DNA from: Mariniblastus sp.
GTDB lineage: Bacteria; Planctomycetota; Planctomycetia; Pirellulales; Pirellulaceae
NCBI GenBank assembly: GCA_029247405.1
Contig: JAQWLH010000026.1
Span: 1 to 64,000 of the forward strand
Direction: 5' to 3'
DNA: 64,000 bases
Position numbers and translations under genes: made by a program. Below, piece after piece: positions 34,969 through 43,914 of the stretch. The stretch's first letter is position 1, and the number at the start of each line of letters is the position of its first letter. Under the pieces are notes generated by a model, which searched no databases, was not told the DNA's origin, and saw only the letters and a program-made list of their open reading frames with translations.

Positions 34969-35988
34969 ATGACCGAATCATCTCCAATTTCTTCGACCGG
35001 TTTATCGTCAGCCACGCAGCCTAGCGCTGCGCCTCACTTTGATCACCGGTCATCTGGTTTAGGCCCCCAAGGTCGCGTCCCGGCTTGGCTGCTTTCACTA
35101 TTGTTACACAGCTTTATTTTCGCGGGACTGCTTCTTGGACTTTCGCAGTTTCAGAATGGAGCGAGTGACGTTGAAAATCGCTCAGGTGGAATCGTTTTGG
35201 TCAACTCCACATCGGAGGCAACGGAGTATTTGAGCGAAGGGGATGTGGAACAGGCAAGCGAACAATCGAGGACTGCTGATAGCCCTCCCCCAACTGCGCT
35301 CAACAATGAACTACCACCTGACTTACCAGGAATGGAGACCACTGAAACGATGCGATCTGGGGCGGGTGATCGTCTCGTTGACTCGTTAGTTGGTGCAGAT
35401 TCTCTCATCGACTTACCCCAGTCGAAATTGAACATCGGTGGTCAGGTAACGACTGAAGTATTTGGCATCAAAGGCACTGGTTCGCGTTTTGTTTACGTCA
35501 TTGACCGCTCCAAAAGCATGGCAGGGTACGGTGGTCGACCGATAATTGCGGCCCGCCAACAAATGCGGGAAAGCATCGACTCACTTAAAAAGCACAATCA
35601 GTTCCAAATTATTTTTTATAATGAAGGCGTGCGAATCTTTAATCCAGATGGTCGACCGACCATGTACGAAGCAACCGACAAAACAAAGGAACAGGCCAAA
35701 GAGTTTATTCAGCGAACCAACCCTACTGGAGGAACTGACCATGTTTTTGCCCTTAAGCGGGCTTTTCAGTTGCATCCAGATGTGATCTTTTTCCTGACCG
35801 ATGCTGAAGGTGGGTTCACTCAACGCGAACTACGGATGCTCGGCGACCTGAATCACTCTTCGGCGGTGATAAACGCAATTCAATTTGGGATACGCCCGGG
35901 CACCACACCATCACTGGCAGCAGTCGCGAGAAACAGCGGCGGACAGTACATTTTTAAGAATATTCAAACGCTTCAGATCAACCAGTAA
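34969..35988 (+). CDS. VWA-domain protein with TonB-like membrane anchor
   Basis: A 339-residue protein: a cytoplasmic N-terminus, one membrane helix (about residues 39-60), a Ser/Pro/acidic linker (70-155) and a C-terminal von Willebrand A domain (about 170-335). The metal site motif D179-R-S181-K-S183, T-G-G-T-D and FFLTDAEGG are intact. The helix LLSLLLHSFIFAGLLLG has the S-x3-H spacing (S43, H47) of the TonB anchor, which contacts ExbB. An ExbB-like gene lies two genes downstream in the same operon, with only a 12-base gap to the next gene. The role is unknown; coupling to the proton channel is inferred. Confidence 0.8.
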   Translation: MTESSPISSTGLSSATQPSAAPHFDHRSSGLGPQGRVPAWLLSLLLHSFIFAGLLLGLSQFQNGASDVENRSGGIVLVNSTSEATEYLSEGDVEQASEQSRTADSPPPTALNNELPPDLPGMETTETMRSGAGDRLVDSLVGADSLIDLPQSKLNIGGQVTTEVFGIKGTGSRFVYVIDRSKSMAGYGGRPIIAARQQMRESIDSLKKHNQFQIIFYNEGVRIFNPDGRPTMYEATDKTKEQAKEFIQRTNPTGGTDHVFALKRAFQLHPDVIFFLTDAEGGFTQRELRMLGDLNHSSAVINAIQFGIRPGTTPSLAAVARNSGGQYIFKNIQTLQINQ

Positions 35989-36000
35989 GCTAACGACGTA

Positions 36001-37002
36001 ATGATTTCCAATTACATCAACTTTTGCAAAATCTTCATCGCATTCCTGCTCCTGCTTTTTTTAGTGGACGTAGCGCAAGGGATGCAGGACTCCGAAGACA
36101 TCGTCATCACGCAAAAACGTGGTTCAGACAAAACTTCAAAGCGTCGTGGCAAAATCGTCGATTGGAAGGGTCAGTCACTGACCATTCATTCAACTGGCCG
36201 GGATCGGGAAATAAACAATGACGAAATCATTGAGGTTCAAACCCCTTGGAGCCAAGCCTATCTTGATGGCCTTGCGGCTTTGAAAAAAGGGCAAACTCGA
36301 ATCGCGATCGGACAGCTCGAGGCAGCACTTGGGGTTGAAACACGCCCTTGGGCCAAGCGAATCATTCGAGCTCACTTGATCGATTCCTATCAGACGATCG
36401 AGCAGCACAGTGATGCGGTCAAACAGTTCGTTCAAATTCTTGCAGAGGATCCTAACACTCGATTTCTTCATTTAGCTCCTCTCCCCTGGACCGGTTCAGG
36501 AAACACGCTGGTCGAACAAGCGGAAAAATGGCTTGAAATCAAAGAGCCGTCGGTACAACTGATTGCTGCGAGCTGGCTCGTCGCCGGTCCCAAACGTGAC
36601 CAAGCGATTAAACTACTCGATGAACTGAGTCGAGACATTGACGCTCGAATTCGATTTCAGGCGATCGCTCAACTGTGGCGAACTCGAACCAATGTCAATG
36701 CAAAACAGACAGAAGTTTGGGCCGGCTTGATCCAAAAAATGCCGCGTGCGTTACGAGCAGGCCCCCTTTATGTGCTGGCAAATGCTCAGTCACAGTGCCA
36801 ACAAATTGACCAAGCGATCATTGGTCTGATGCGAATACCGATCCTTTACCCTGAACAACGCTCACTTTCGGCAGCGGCGTTGTATCGATCTGCAGGTTTG
36901 TTGCACAATAAGGGCCAGACGAAGCAAGCCAATTCGTTATTGAACGAGTTGATCAGTAAATATCCCGATTCGTTTTGGGCTCAACAGGCAAATCAAAAAT
37001 AA
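36001..37002 (+). CDS. Secreted repeat-like (TPR) protein
   Basis: A 333-residue protein with an N-terminal signal peptide (residues ~8-27, ending VAQG). Residues ~40-75 look like a small beta domain (GKIVDWKGQSLTIHS). The rest is helical, with helix-turn-helix phrases typical of tetratricopeptide repeats (YLDGLAALKKGQTRIAIGQL, LIDSYQTIEQHSDAVKQF, YRSAGLLHNKGQTKQANSLL). It sits between the VWA gene (12 bases) and the ExbB-like gene (16 bases), so the three are one operon. It probably binds a partner protein in the periplasm. Confidence 0.7.
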   Translation: MISNYINFCKIFIAFLLLLFLVDVAQGMQDSEDIVITQKRGSDKTSKRRGKIVDWKGQSLTIHSTGRDREINNDEIIEVQTPWSQAYLDGLAALKKGQTRIAIGQLEAALGVETRPWAKRIIRAHLIDSYQTIEQHSDAVKQFVQILAEDPNTRFLHLAPLPWTGSGNTLVEQAEKWLEIKEPSVQLIAASWLVAGPKRDQAIKLLDELSRDIDARIRFQAIAQLWRTRTNVNAKQTEVWAGLIQKMPRALRAGPLYVLANAQSQCQQIDQAIIGLMRIPILYPEQRSLSAAALYRSAGLLHNKGQTKQANSLLNELISKYPDSFWAQQANQK

Positions 37003-37018
37003 CTCAACCTGGCCACCA

Positions 37019-37831
37019 ATGGCCGCGGGAAATAGCATGACACGAGGTCCAATCAACAAGCTCAATCAATCCTGGCGGCGAATCATTTGCCGTTCTCTTT
37101 GGATGCTACCGCTGATCGCTTGGCTGACGCTTGTTTCGAGCCAGTGTTTTGCCCAGCCGGGAGCCCCTGAGTCAGGGGGCGAAGATGTTGCTCCAAGTGG
37201 TTTCCTCGCGATTCTGTTTTCCGGTGGCATCGTTGGCGCGATCATGATTCTGATCTTGCTTTTACTCTCGTTGACAGCGGCCTATTTAATTTTTGACCAC
37301 CTGATGACAATCCGTCGCAAGGACTTGATGCCGGATGGGCTGAGCGACCAAGTTCGCCAATGCTTGATGTCGGGCGATCTTAAGGCAGCACAAGAAGCCT
37401 GCCAGTCGCGACCAAGTTTTCTATCATTCGTTTTATTACACGGAATTTCTGAATTGGACTTCGGCTGGAACGCCGTTGAAAAGGCTGTTGAAGATGCATT
37501 GGCTGAGCAATCGGCTCGACTGTTTCGGAAAATCGAGTACTTATCGGTGATCGGAAATATCGCCCCGATGGTTGGGTTGTTAGGAACCGTGATCGGAATG
37601 ATTATTGCATTCCAAAATGTCGCATCGACGCAGGGAACGGCCAGTGCACCACAACTCGCTGAAGGAATCTATCAGGCTCTGGTCACGACCGTGGGAGGTT
37701 TGATTGTCGCGATTCCAGCGATCGGCGCCTTCGCTATCTTTCGAAACCGAATTGATCAGTTTGTAGCCGAAGCCGCCTACATGGCTCAGCATGTCTTCAC
37801 GCCACTTCGTCGAAAGAACAAGGCGAAATAA
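37019..37831 (+). CDS. ExbB/TolQ/MotA-family proton channel
   Basis: A 270-residue membrane protein with an N-terminal export signal (ending QCFAQ), a helix near residues 62-92, a cytoplasmic stretch (QEACQSRPSFLSF), then two helices of the MotA/TolQ/ExbB domain: IEYLSVIGNIAPMVGLLGTV and LAEGIYQALVTTVGGLIVAI. These proteins form a proton-driven stator with ExbD/TolR. No ExbD-like gene is adjacent; the next gene is on the other strand. ATGs at 37019 and 37037 are both possible; the second has GGGAAA upstream. Confidence 0.9.
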   Translation: MAAGNSMTRGPINKLNQSWRRIICRSLWMLPLIAWLTLVSSQCFAQPGAPESGGEDVAPSGFLAILFSGGIVGAIMILILLLLSLTAAYLIFDHLMTIRRKDLMPDGLSDQVRQCLMSGDLKAAQEACQSRPSFLSFVLLHGISELDFGWNAVEKAVEDALAEQSARLFRKIEYLSVIGNIAPMVGLLGTVIGMIIAFQNVASTQGTASAPQLAEGIYQALVTTVGGLIVAIPAIGAFAIFRNRIDQFVAEAAYMAQHVFTPLRRKNKAK

Positions 37832-37997
37832 CAAGGCGTCCCGATTTCGTTCGCCCTTTGCTTGCCGACTCACAGCCCAAAGCAGTGCTATCTTCGCGAC
37901 AGGTCGAGCCTGAAAAAGTGAATACGAAAACCTCACCGCACCAGAGCATTTCGCCAACTGACACAATGACTCGATGTGAGCGCCTGCCTGCCCGGGC

Positions 37998-38867
37998 CTA
38001 CAACGATATATTTCGCTTAACTTGCGTGTAAGGAGGAGGCGGAGATGGGGTGGGTTTCGAGAGCGATTTGTTATCGAATTCGAACAAGTGATCGACAAGC
38101 ATCTGAGTATCGGTTTGCGATTTCTCCAGCCAAACCGAACGAACTGATTTGGGTAAGCCGTAAGAGTCAAAGCGATCCGCGGGAAAACAGCTCAAAATTC
38201 CGGCGGCGATCTCCCGATTGATCTCTGGGTTGGCCGAGTAGTCAATTTTGTCTCGGAGCATGTCGGCCGCAAAAGATAACATGAGAACTTTTTGACGAGT
38301 CACGAATTCTTGGCCGGCCGTTTCCTGATTTTCATTGATAAAATCCCTCACACGATTTCGATCAAAAGCAAACAAAGCTGCCTGCTCGCTACTGGGAAGT
38401 TGCCCTAGGAATAAATCCGTCCACCGTTCCATTCGCCTTCGGCTCGAATTAAGCTGGTCAAACATCTTCTCATTCGTTGATCGACCATGAAGCATAACTC
38501 GGATAGCGCGGTTTTTAGCTTCGATATGGCTAATATGAACTGAGTGAGCCAATCCATGCATTTCATCACTGTTGTGATACCAATCATGAGTTGTCACGGT
38601 CGCCGCCCAGACTCTCGTCAGCATCTCGGAAAACAGAATTTCTTGTATCAGGATTGCCATCGCCGGCCATGGATCATGATTCTTGATGGGTGAGTTAAAA
38701 TCTTGCTCAAACATTTTGAGAGCTGTAATCCAGCGATTGATTCGAATCTTCGACGCTGTCCAATAGTTGGTGGCAACCATCATCGGTTGTTCGTTTTCTC
38801 CGTAGATTAGTGTGCCAGCATTGATGGCAACCCAACTACCGAGTTCTGCGAGTTGATTGGCGTGCAT
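37998..38867 (-). CDS. Hypothetical protein, mostly helical
   Basis: A 289-residue protein without signal peptide or membrane segment. It is rich in helix, His and Trp (LTRVWAATVTTHDWYHNSDE, GLAHSVHISHIEAKNRAIR) and ends in a Pro-rich tail (SKPTPSPPPPYTQ). The frame is long and has balanced protein character throughout, so it is a real gene, but I recognise no family. It faces the ExbB operon tail to tail. Confidence 0.65.
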   Translation of the reverse strand: MHANQLAELGSWVAINAGTLIYGENEQPMMVATNYWTASKIRINRWITALKMFEQDFNSPIKNHDPWPAMAILIQEILFSEMLTRVWAATVTTHDWYHNSDEMHGLAHSVHISHIEAKNRAIRVMLHGRSTNEKMFDQLNSSRRRMERWTDLFLGQLPSSEQAALFAFDRNRVRDFINENQETAGQEFVTRQKVLMLSFAADMLRDKIDYSANPEINREIAAGILSCFPADRFDSYGLPKSVRSVWLEKSQTDTQMLVDHLFEFDNKSLSKPTPSPPPPYTQVKRNISL

Positions 38868-39061
38868 GTCGTATCCGAAATTTAAGTTGATTTATAGGTC
38901 GGCAAGCATTTCAAAAAATGGCCCGAGCAAGCGAAAACAAGTGCCGATCGACAAACATCGAACGATGCTCACCAGCCCTGTTTCGTCGAACCCCTGAGGT
39001 GCTCGTGATCTATGAATAGGCAAACACGATGCCATCAGCCTCTGAGGTTCCAAGTTGTTGA

Positions 39062-39075
39062 AAAACCCGGGTTTT
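39062..39075. promoter_or_regulatory. Perfect 14-bp palindrome upstream of the DHS-like gene
   Basis: AAAACCC (39062-39068) directly abuts its complement GGGTTTT (39069-39075), with no loop. It lies 89 bases before the start of the deoxyhypusine synthase-like gene and suggests a dimeric regulator site. Confidence 0.4.
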
Positions 39076-39094
39076 AGTAAAATTCGGCGAAATA

Positions 39095-39120
39095 TACATG
39101 TTGCATTTTGGCAACGTGTA
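39095..39120. promoter_or_regulatory. 10-bp inverted repeat upstream of the DHS-like gene
   Basis: Arms TACATGTTGC (39095-39104) and GCAACGTGTA (39111-39120) match at 9 of 10 positions (the odd one is a T-G pair) around the loop ATTTTG. It ends 44 bases before the chosen ATG. It could be an operator or an RNA hairpin in the leader; there is no T-run for termination. Confidence 0.5.
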
Positions 39121-39163
39121 GGTTCGCCACACCTTCATGTTCCTTTTTTGCAACAATTTATCA

Positions 39164-40135
39164 ATGACTGATTCACCCATTTCCGACTTTCTGGAAACGC
39201 AATTTTTGCATTTCAACGCGAGAGAAACTCTCGACGCAGCCAAAAGCTACAGAAAACACTTGTCCGATGGCGGCAAGATGCTGATCAGCCTTGGTGGGGC
39301 AATGAGCACCGGCGAACTTGGAATTTCTTTAGCAAGAATGATTCGCGAAGACAAAGTCCACGCTATTTCGTGTACCGGGGCGAATCTTGAAGAAGACGTC
39401 TTTAACCTAGTCGCGCACGACGATTACCGCATCGTTCCCAACTATCGTGACTTATCGCCCGAAGCAGAAACCGAATTGCTAAATCAGGGCTTGAACCGAG
39501 TGACCGACACCTGCATTCCCGAATCGGTGATGCGGCATATCGAAGACAACTTTATGAATGTTTGCGCTAAACTTGCAGACGCAGGCGATTCTTTGTTTCC
39601 GTTTGAAATATTCTACAAACTCTTTGAAACGAAAGTACTCGAACCGCATTTTCAAATCCCCCGCGAGCACTCGTGGTTACTGGCGGCTTACGAAAAAGGA
39701 ATTCCTGTCTACTCACCCGGATGGGAAGACTCAACACTCGGCAATATTTTTGCGGCTCGCGTCATGGAGCAACGAATCAGTTCCCACCATGCGATTCGCA
39801 CTGGCACCGAGCAAATGGAGCATCTAGTCAATTGGTACTTAAAAAGCGAAGCCAATTCATCGATTGGATTTTTCCAAATTGCGGGGGGCATCGCAGGAGA
39901 CTTCGCAATTTGCGCTGTCCCCACGATCATTCAGGACCTACAAAAAAACATCGGGCTCTGGGGCTACTTCGCCCAAATCTCGGATTCCACGACCTCGTAT
40001 GGTTCTTATTCCGGTGCAGTACCCAATGAGAAAATCACTTGGTGTAAGCTAGAGGCCAGCACACCAAAATTCATGATTAATTCTGATGCTTCAATCGTGG
40101 CCCCATTAATTTTTGCTTATGTCCTTGGAGACTAG
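39164..40135 (+). CDS. Deoxyhypusine synthase-like protein
   Basis: A 323-residue member of the DHS family. Conserved parts include LISLGGAMSTGELG (NAD-binding), SCTGANLEED, the P-V-Y-S-P-G region, AGGIAGDFAI and SYSGAVPNEKITWCKL, where K295 matches the catalytic Lys of DHS (W-G-K in the human enzyme). Bacteria have no eIF5A, so such proteins are thought to transfer the aminobutyl group of spermidine to a small amine, as homospermidine synthase-like enzymes do. This fits aguB elsewhere in the window. The ATG at 39164 was chosen by family start; an upstream in-frame ATG at 39137 is possible. Confidence 0.85.
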   Translation: MTDSPISDFLETQFLHFNARETLDAAKSYRKHLSDGGKMLISLGGAMSTGELGISLARMIREDKVHAISCTGANLEEDVFNLVAHDDYRIVPNYRDLSPEAETELLNQGLNRVTDTCIPESVMRHIEDNFMNVCAKLADAGDSLFPFEIFYKLFETKVLEPHFQIPREHSWLLAAYEKGIPVYSPGWEDSTLGNIFAARVMEQRISSHHAIRTGTEQMEHLVNWYLKSEANSSIGFFQIAGGIAGDFAICAVPTIIQDLQKNIGLWGYFAQISDSTTSYGSYSGAVPNEKITWCKLEASTPKFMINSDASIVAPLIFAYVLGD

Positions 40136-40411
40136 GACTCGCAAGCCTTGTGGAGCATTCCTCTGTGAATCAGCCCTTATCGTTTTGAAGAGACCACCTT
40201 CACAAGACACCAGTTTGTTACGAATTATCTTCAAGCCAATGTGAACTCATTGCCCTCACCACTTCATTGACCAATCGTCAACTATTTCTCCCGCAGGCAA
40301 ATGATCGAAGATGAACACGACGGAATCAGTTGTCAAAACCTGAGCCACTCGTCGACAACGTGTACACAAATCGGAATAGTTCTCGCGGTCGTCAGCAGAC
40401 AGTTGCGAGCG

Positions 40412-43400
40412 CTACAGCAGATCATCCAACGTTCTCCAGTCAATGTCTTTACGTGTCTGGATTCGTTTGACCAATTCAATGGCATCTGGACGAGTTTCGA
40501 GCAAACGGAAGGCAACATTGGCAAATGAAACGTCCTCAGCTTCGAAACACAACACAAAGTTGCCTGATGTTCCACTGATGGGACAGCCTTGAATATTGAA
40601 TTGTTTTTCGAGCAAATCGGGGATGATCGAATCACTCGATAATGCAGGTAGTCCAACCATCAATCGAGAGTTCCCACCGCAGGTACTTAATCTTGGCCGA
40701 GCTTCGCTAATTTTCTGGTTGATCCATTTGACGAGTCGTTCCGGTCCCACGTTGTTTTTGACAATGATGTTTTCCAATGAGACTTTCTTGAAAGCATCGC
40801 TGAGAACTTTTTGAATCGAATGACGAATTTCTTTCGCCAGTGGCTCATTCCAGATCGTTGGTTCTCGAAGCATCGTCAAAAACCCACCACGTTCCTTAGC
40901 AATCGATTCAAATACTTGAACCTCGCTTTTCGCAATGTGATCCACCAAATTCTCGGCGATACTTTCGCGCAGCAACGCTTCAAACTCAGGAAGTTCGTTG
41001 GTCCCTTCGATTTCGTCCGCTGCATCAAACTCTCGACTAACGACATTAATTTGGCTCTCGAAACGCTTAATAAGATCACCGACATTCCCCAGTGATTTAT
41101 TGATTTCGCGATAATAGACTCTCGCAAAACGCAGGCTAAATTCACTCACTCGCATTTGGCAATATTCGTCAACTAGAGCAATGGGAATCTCACGTGCTGC
41201 GTCCGAATCCTGACCGGCCGCGCTCATTGCACGAATTTGCTGATTTAATTTTTCAACTAACTGACTGGTTTTCCAGCCCAATTGTTGGGTCAAAGATGCG
41301 ATCTGCCTTAGTCCCTGGTCAGCAGCAAGTTTCGCGTCACGAAGTTTCAACTCACTTCCATCGATCAATTCCTGAATCACCTGTGACAATCGCCCCCCGG
41401 TCACAATTCCATGTTCGGAGATCATTTCCTCCATCAACAAACAGACTTCCGGATCGCTGTGCCCAGCGTCCCGCCTGAACGGGGGGCAACCCAAAGCTCC
41501 ATCAAGATAGGCCACTAAATTCAACACACCGGAGGCTGAGATTCCACGGGCCCCCGCAACAATCGGTTCGAAGGTGCCATCGAGTGCGCGCAACGACCAG
41601 TTGTCAATCGACTCGATGACTTTGTCCTGCGTTAAACCAAGATGAGCAAAACAATTCCCAGTAAACGATTGGAAATTTAATTTTTCGCTGGAATCACGCT
41701 GAGTCCATCGGCGCAGCAATCCTTGGCCTACCTGATTGATTAAGGCCGGATCGGCCGTCTGATTGCTGAGGCTTACGCCAAATGTGCGGAGAGCAAGATG
41801 TTCAAACTCTGACTCCAAATCGCGACACTTATCAAAAAACTCTGAACATTTTGAAGTCGTTGAGAGGTAGAGATACTCAGAAATCCCAGCTAATTTGTCG
41901 TCAAAGTCTGATTGACTTTGGTCGTCGCCCAGATCGTTAAAATAAGTGAAATCAAAGGGTGGCTCGTCATCAAACTCGGGAAGTCCGATGGTGTTGTCAC
42001 CGGGAAAACCACACTCAACAAAGTGCCGCATCTCTGTGAAGAAAGCGAGGGCATTAGCCGCTGACAGCCCCCGATCTCGCTCGTGTTGGCTGGTCGAATG
42101 CATTAATATTCCGATGACATCGTCGGTCTCCATTCCATTTTCATGCATCAACAGTTTCACTGTGTAGGCCAGATCAATTGCCATTCCACTTCCGACTCCT
42201 CCACTGATGGAAGTCAATACAAAAACGCGTGGCTGCAACTTGCCCGGACTTAGGTCAAACAGATCGGCGGTCTTCGCAAGATTCTCTTCCTTGACGATCT
42301 GAGTAAGCCCTGACTGAAGCCGTTCACAGATGGATTCGAAGTGATCTGCAAATGCCAAACGACCCAGTGGACGTAGGCCTTCTGTTTGAAGTGATCTGGG
42401 AACATTATAAATCCACCGTCGACTGAGCCAGTTCAGGTAAGATGCGGATTGAACACGATAACCTTCGGCTTTTCGAAGTGGTGTTTCCAGAAGTTCATCC
42501 GAGAGCAGAGATCCCTCTGAGTGATTCATCCGCAGCCGAGCCATCGCCTGCCGATCCGCATCGACGCAGAGCATTTTGATCGCTGGAGCGTTTTCCATAG
42601 GCCCGTGACGCAATGTCCACTGGCTCTTAAGCTTTTCAACGACTCGATTGGCAGTTGAGCCGATACCGATAATTAAAGTGGGGCGCAGACTGTCCCGACT
42701 CCCTTCACACTTAGGCGGGGCGAGGGTTTTAAGTTTGGAAGCCTGAAACGGCAAACCATCACCTGAGATAATCGCAGTGACCTCACGCTGTTCAGTAAAA
42801 TCGATAGTGTTTATATCGGATCCTGTGTTGGTACGCATGATCGTTGAGCGTCGAATGGCCTTTCGGGCCGAACGCTTTTTATTCCCCAGTTCTTTTGCCA
42901 TGTCTCGGCACGATTTGTATCGAGCAGCCGGGTCTTTTGACAAAGCTTTGGCAATGATCGGTTGGTCACTTTTAGGGAGCGGTCTCAGATTCGGTTTCCC
43001 ATGCATATGCTGAGCCGTCAATTGTGCTGGTGTCGAACCCGGAAATGGTCGAACACCGGTCAGCATTTCCTGGTAGACAATGGCTAGAGAATACTGATCG
43101 CTGTTCATGCCGGGGCGACCATCGAACAATTCAGGGGCGGCGTAAGCCGGAGTCATACCTGACATCAATGATTGCGAAGCATTCTGCAAGTCTTTGATCA
43201 AACCAAAATCTGCGACTTTGACATGACCGCTTACCATCAGCAGGTTTTCTGGTTTAACATCGAGATGTTGAAGCTTGTGTTGATCGCTCATGTAGTCGAG
43301 TGCATCTGCTGCAGAGCGAATGTATCGCACCAATTCATCACGAGGAACTCCCACTTCGCCGGTGGCCGCATATTCATTGAAGAGATTAGCTAAGCTGTTA

Positions 43401-43678
43401 TCAGCCAATTCAGTTACTACAACCAACTGGCCTTCATGGATTTCGATTCGCTCAAGCGAAAGCAGGAATGGATGCCGAAGTCCCTTGACTCGGTCAAGCG
43501 CCTTCAATTCTGTCTGCGCCCGCTTTTCGTCATGAAAACCGTAAACAATCTTGACGGCCTTCATGAGCCCCCCCGGCGCAACGGCAGACCAGACCTCGCC
43601 AAACCCACCAGAACCGATACGTTCTTTGAGGGTATAACCGAGAATATTTCTTTCCGCTTCGAGGGGGTTTGATAACAA
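40412..43678 (-). CDS. Ser/Thr protein kinase fused to a tubulin/FtsZ-like domain
   Basis: A 1088-residue protein. Residues ~10-270 are a complete Hanks-type kinase: GSGGFGEVW (22-30), K43 (AVKIV), catalytic HLD-V-K-P-E-N (138-145), DFG (157-159) and A-P-E-L (181-184). A linker follows. From residue ~333 a second, nucleotide-binding region starts with PTLIIGIGSTANRVVEKL, then has I-S-G-G-V-G-S-G-M (491-499), like the GGGTGTG tubulin loop of FtsZ/tubulin, followed by helices and strands; this matches the tubulin-like (Tubulin_2) pattern. The C-terminal ~450 residues are helical and unassigned. The AAA+ gene lies upstream on the same strand (236 bases). Kinase call certain; tubulin-like call fairly sure. 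Confidence 0.85.
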   Translation of the reverse strand: MLSNPLEAERNILGYTLKERIGSGGFGEVWSAVAPGGLMKAVKIVYGFHDEKRAQTELKALDRVKGLRHPFLLSLERIEIHEGQLVVVTELADNSLANLFNEYAATGEVGVPRDELVRYIRSAADALDYMSDQHKLQHLDVKPENLLMVSGHVKVADFGLIKDLQNASQSLMSGMTPAYAAPELFDGRPGMNSDQYSLAIVYQEMLTGVRPFPGSTPAQLTAQHMHGKPNLRPLPKSDQPIIAKALSKDPAARYKSCRDMAKELGNKKRSARKAIRRSTIMRTNTGSDINTIDFTEQREVTAIISGDGLPFQASKLKTLAPPKCEGSRDSLRPTLIIGIGSTANRVVEKLKSQWTLRHGPMENAPAIKMLCVDADRQAMARLRMNHSEGSLLSDELLETPLRKAEGYRVQSASYLNWLSRRWIYNVPRSLQTEGLRPLGRLAFADHFESICERLQSGLTQIVKEENLAKTADLFDLSPGKLQPRVFVLTSISGGVGSGMAIDLAYTVKLLMHENGMETDDVIGILMHSTSQHERDRGLSAANALAFFTEMRHFVECGFPGDNTIGLPEFDDEPPFDFTYFNDLGDDQSQSDFDDKLAGISEYLYLSTTSKCSEFFDKCRDLESEFEHLALRTFGVSLSNQTADPALINQVGQGLLRRWTQRDSSEKLNFQSFTGNCFAHLGLTQDKVIESIDNWSLRALDGTFEPIVAGARGISASGVLNLVAYLDGALGCPPFRRDAGHSDPEVCLLMEEMISEHGIVTGGRLSQVIQELIDGSELKLRDAKLAADQGLRQIASLTQQLGWKTSQLVEKLNQQIRAMSAAGQDSDAAREIPIALVDEYCQMRVSEFSLRFARVYYREINKSLGNVGDLIKRFESQINVVSREFDAADEIEGTNELPEFEALLRESIAENLVDHIAKSEVQVFESIAKERGGFLTMLREPTIWNEPLAKEIRHSIQKVLSDAFKKVSLENIIVKNNVGPERLVKWINQKISEARPRLSTCGGNSRLMVGLPALSSDSIIPDLLEKQFNIQGCPISGTSGNFVLCFEAEDVSFANVAFRLLETRPDAIELVKRIQTRKDIDWRTLDDLL

Positions 43679-43914
43679 TTTGATGCCTTTTCTTGCCTAA
43701 CAGATCTTCATTTCCAGTGCTTAGCCAGGAAAATCCGCTGAAATTTAGCTTTCAGATAGCCGGACGAGAAGATTTGTGGCGAATTGGAGAGATTTCAACG
43801 GGCAGGGAATCGCCCGTTAGCCCGCAAAGTCAGAAAAAGCGAAGGTATCTGTCCCAATCGTCCCGTATGCTGCCGACGCACACAAACAACCGAATCACCT
43901 TCCAATTTTGATGG

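Noticed and set aside
37580-38170. A 196-codon minus-strand frame crossing the end of the ExbB gene
   Set aside because: It is antisense to the ExbB gene and overlaps the hypothetical gene downstream; composition is not protein-like.
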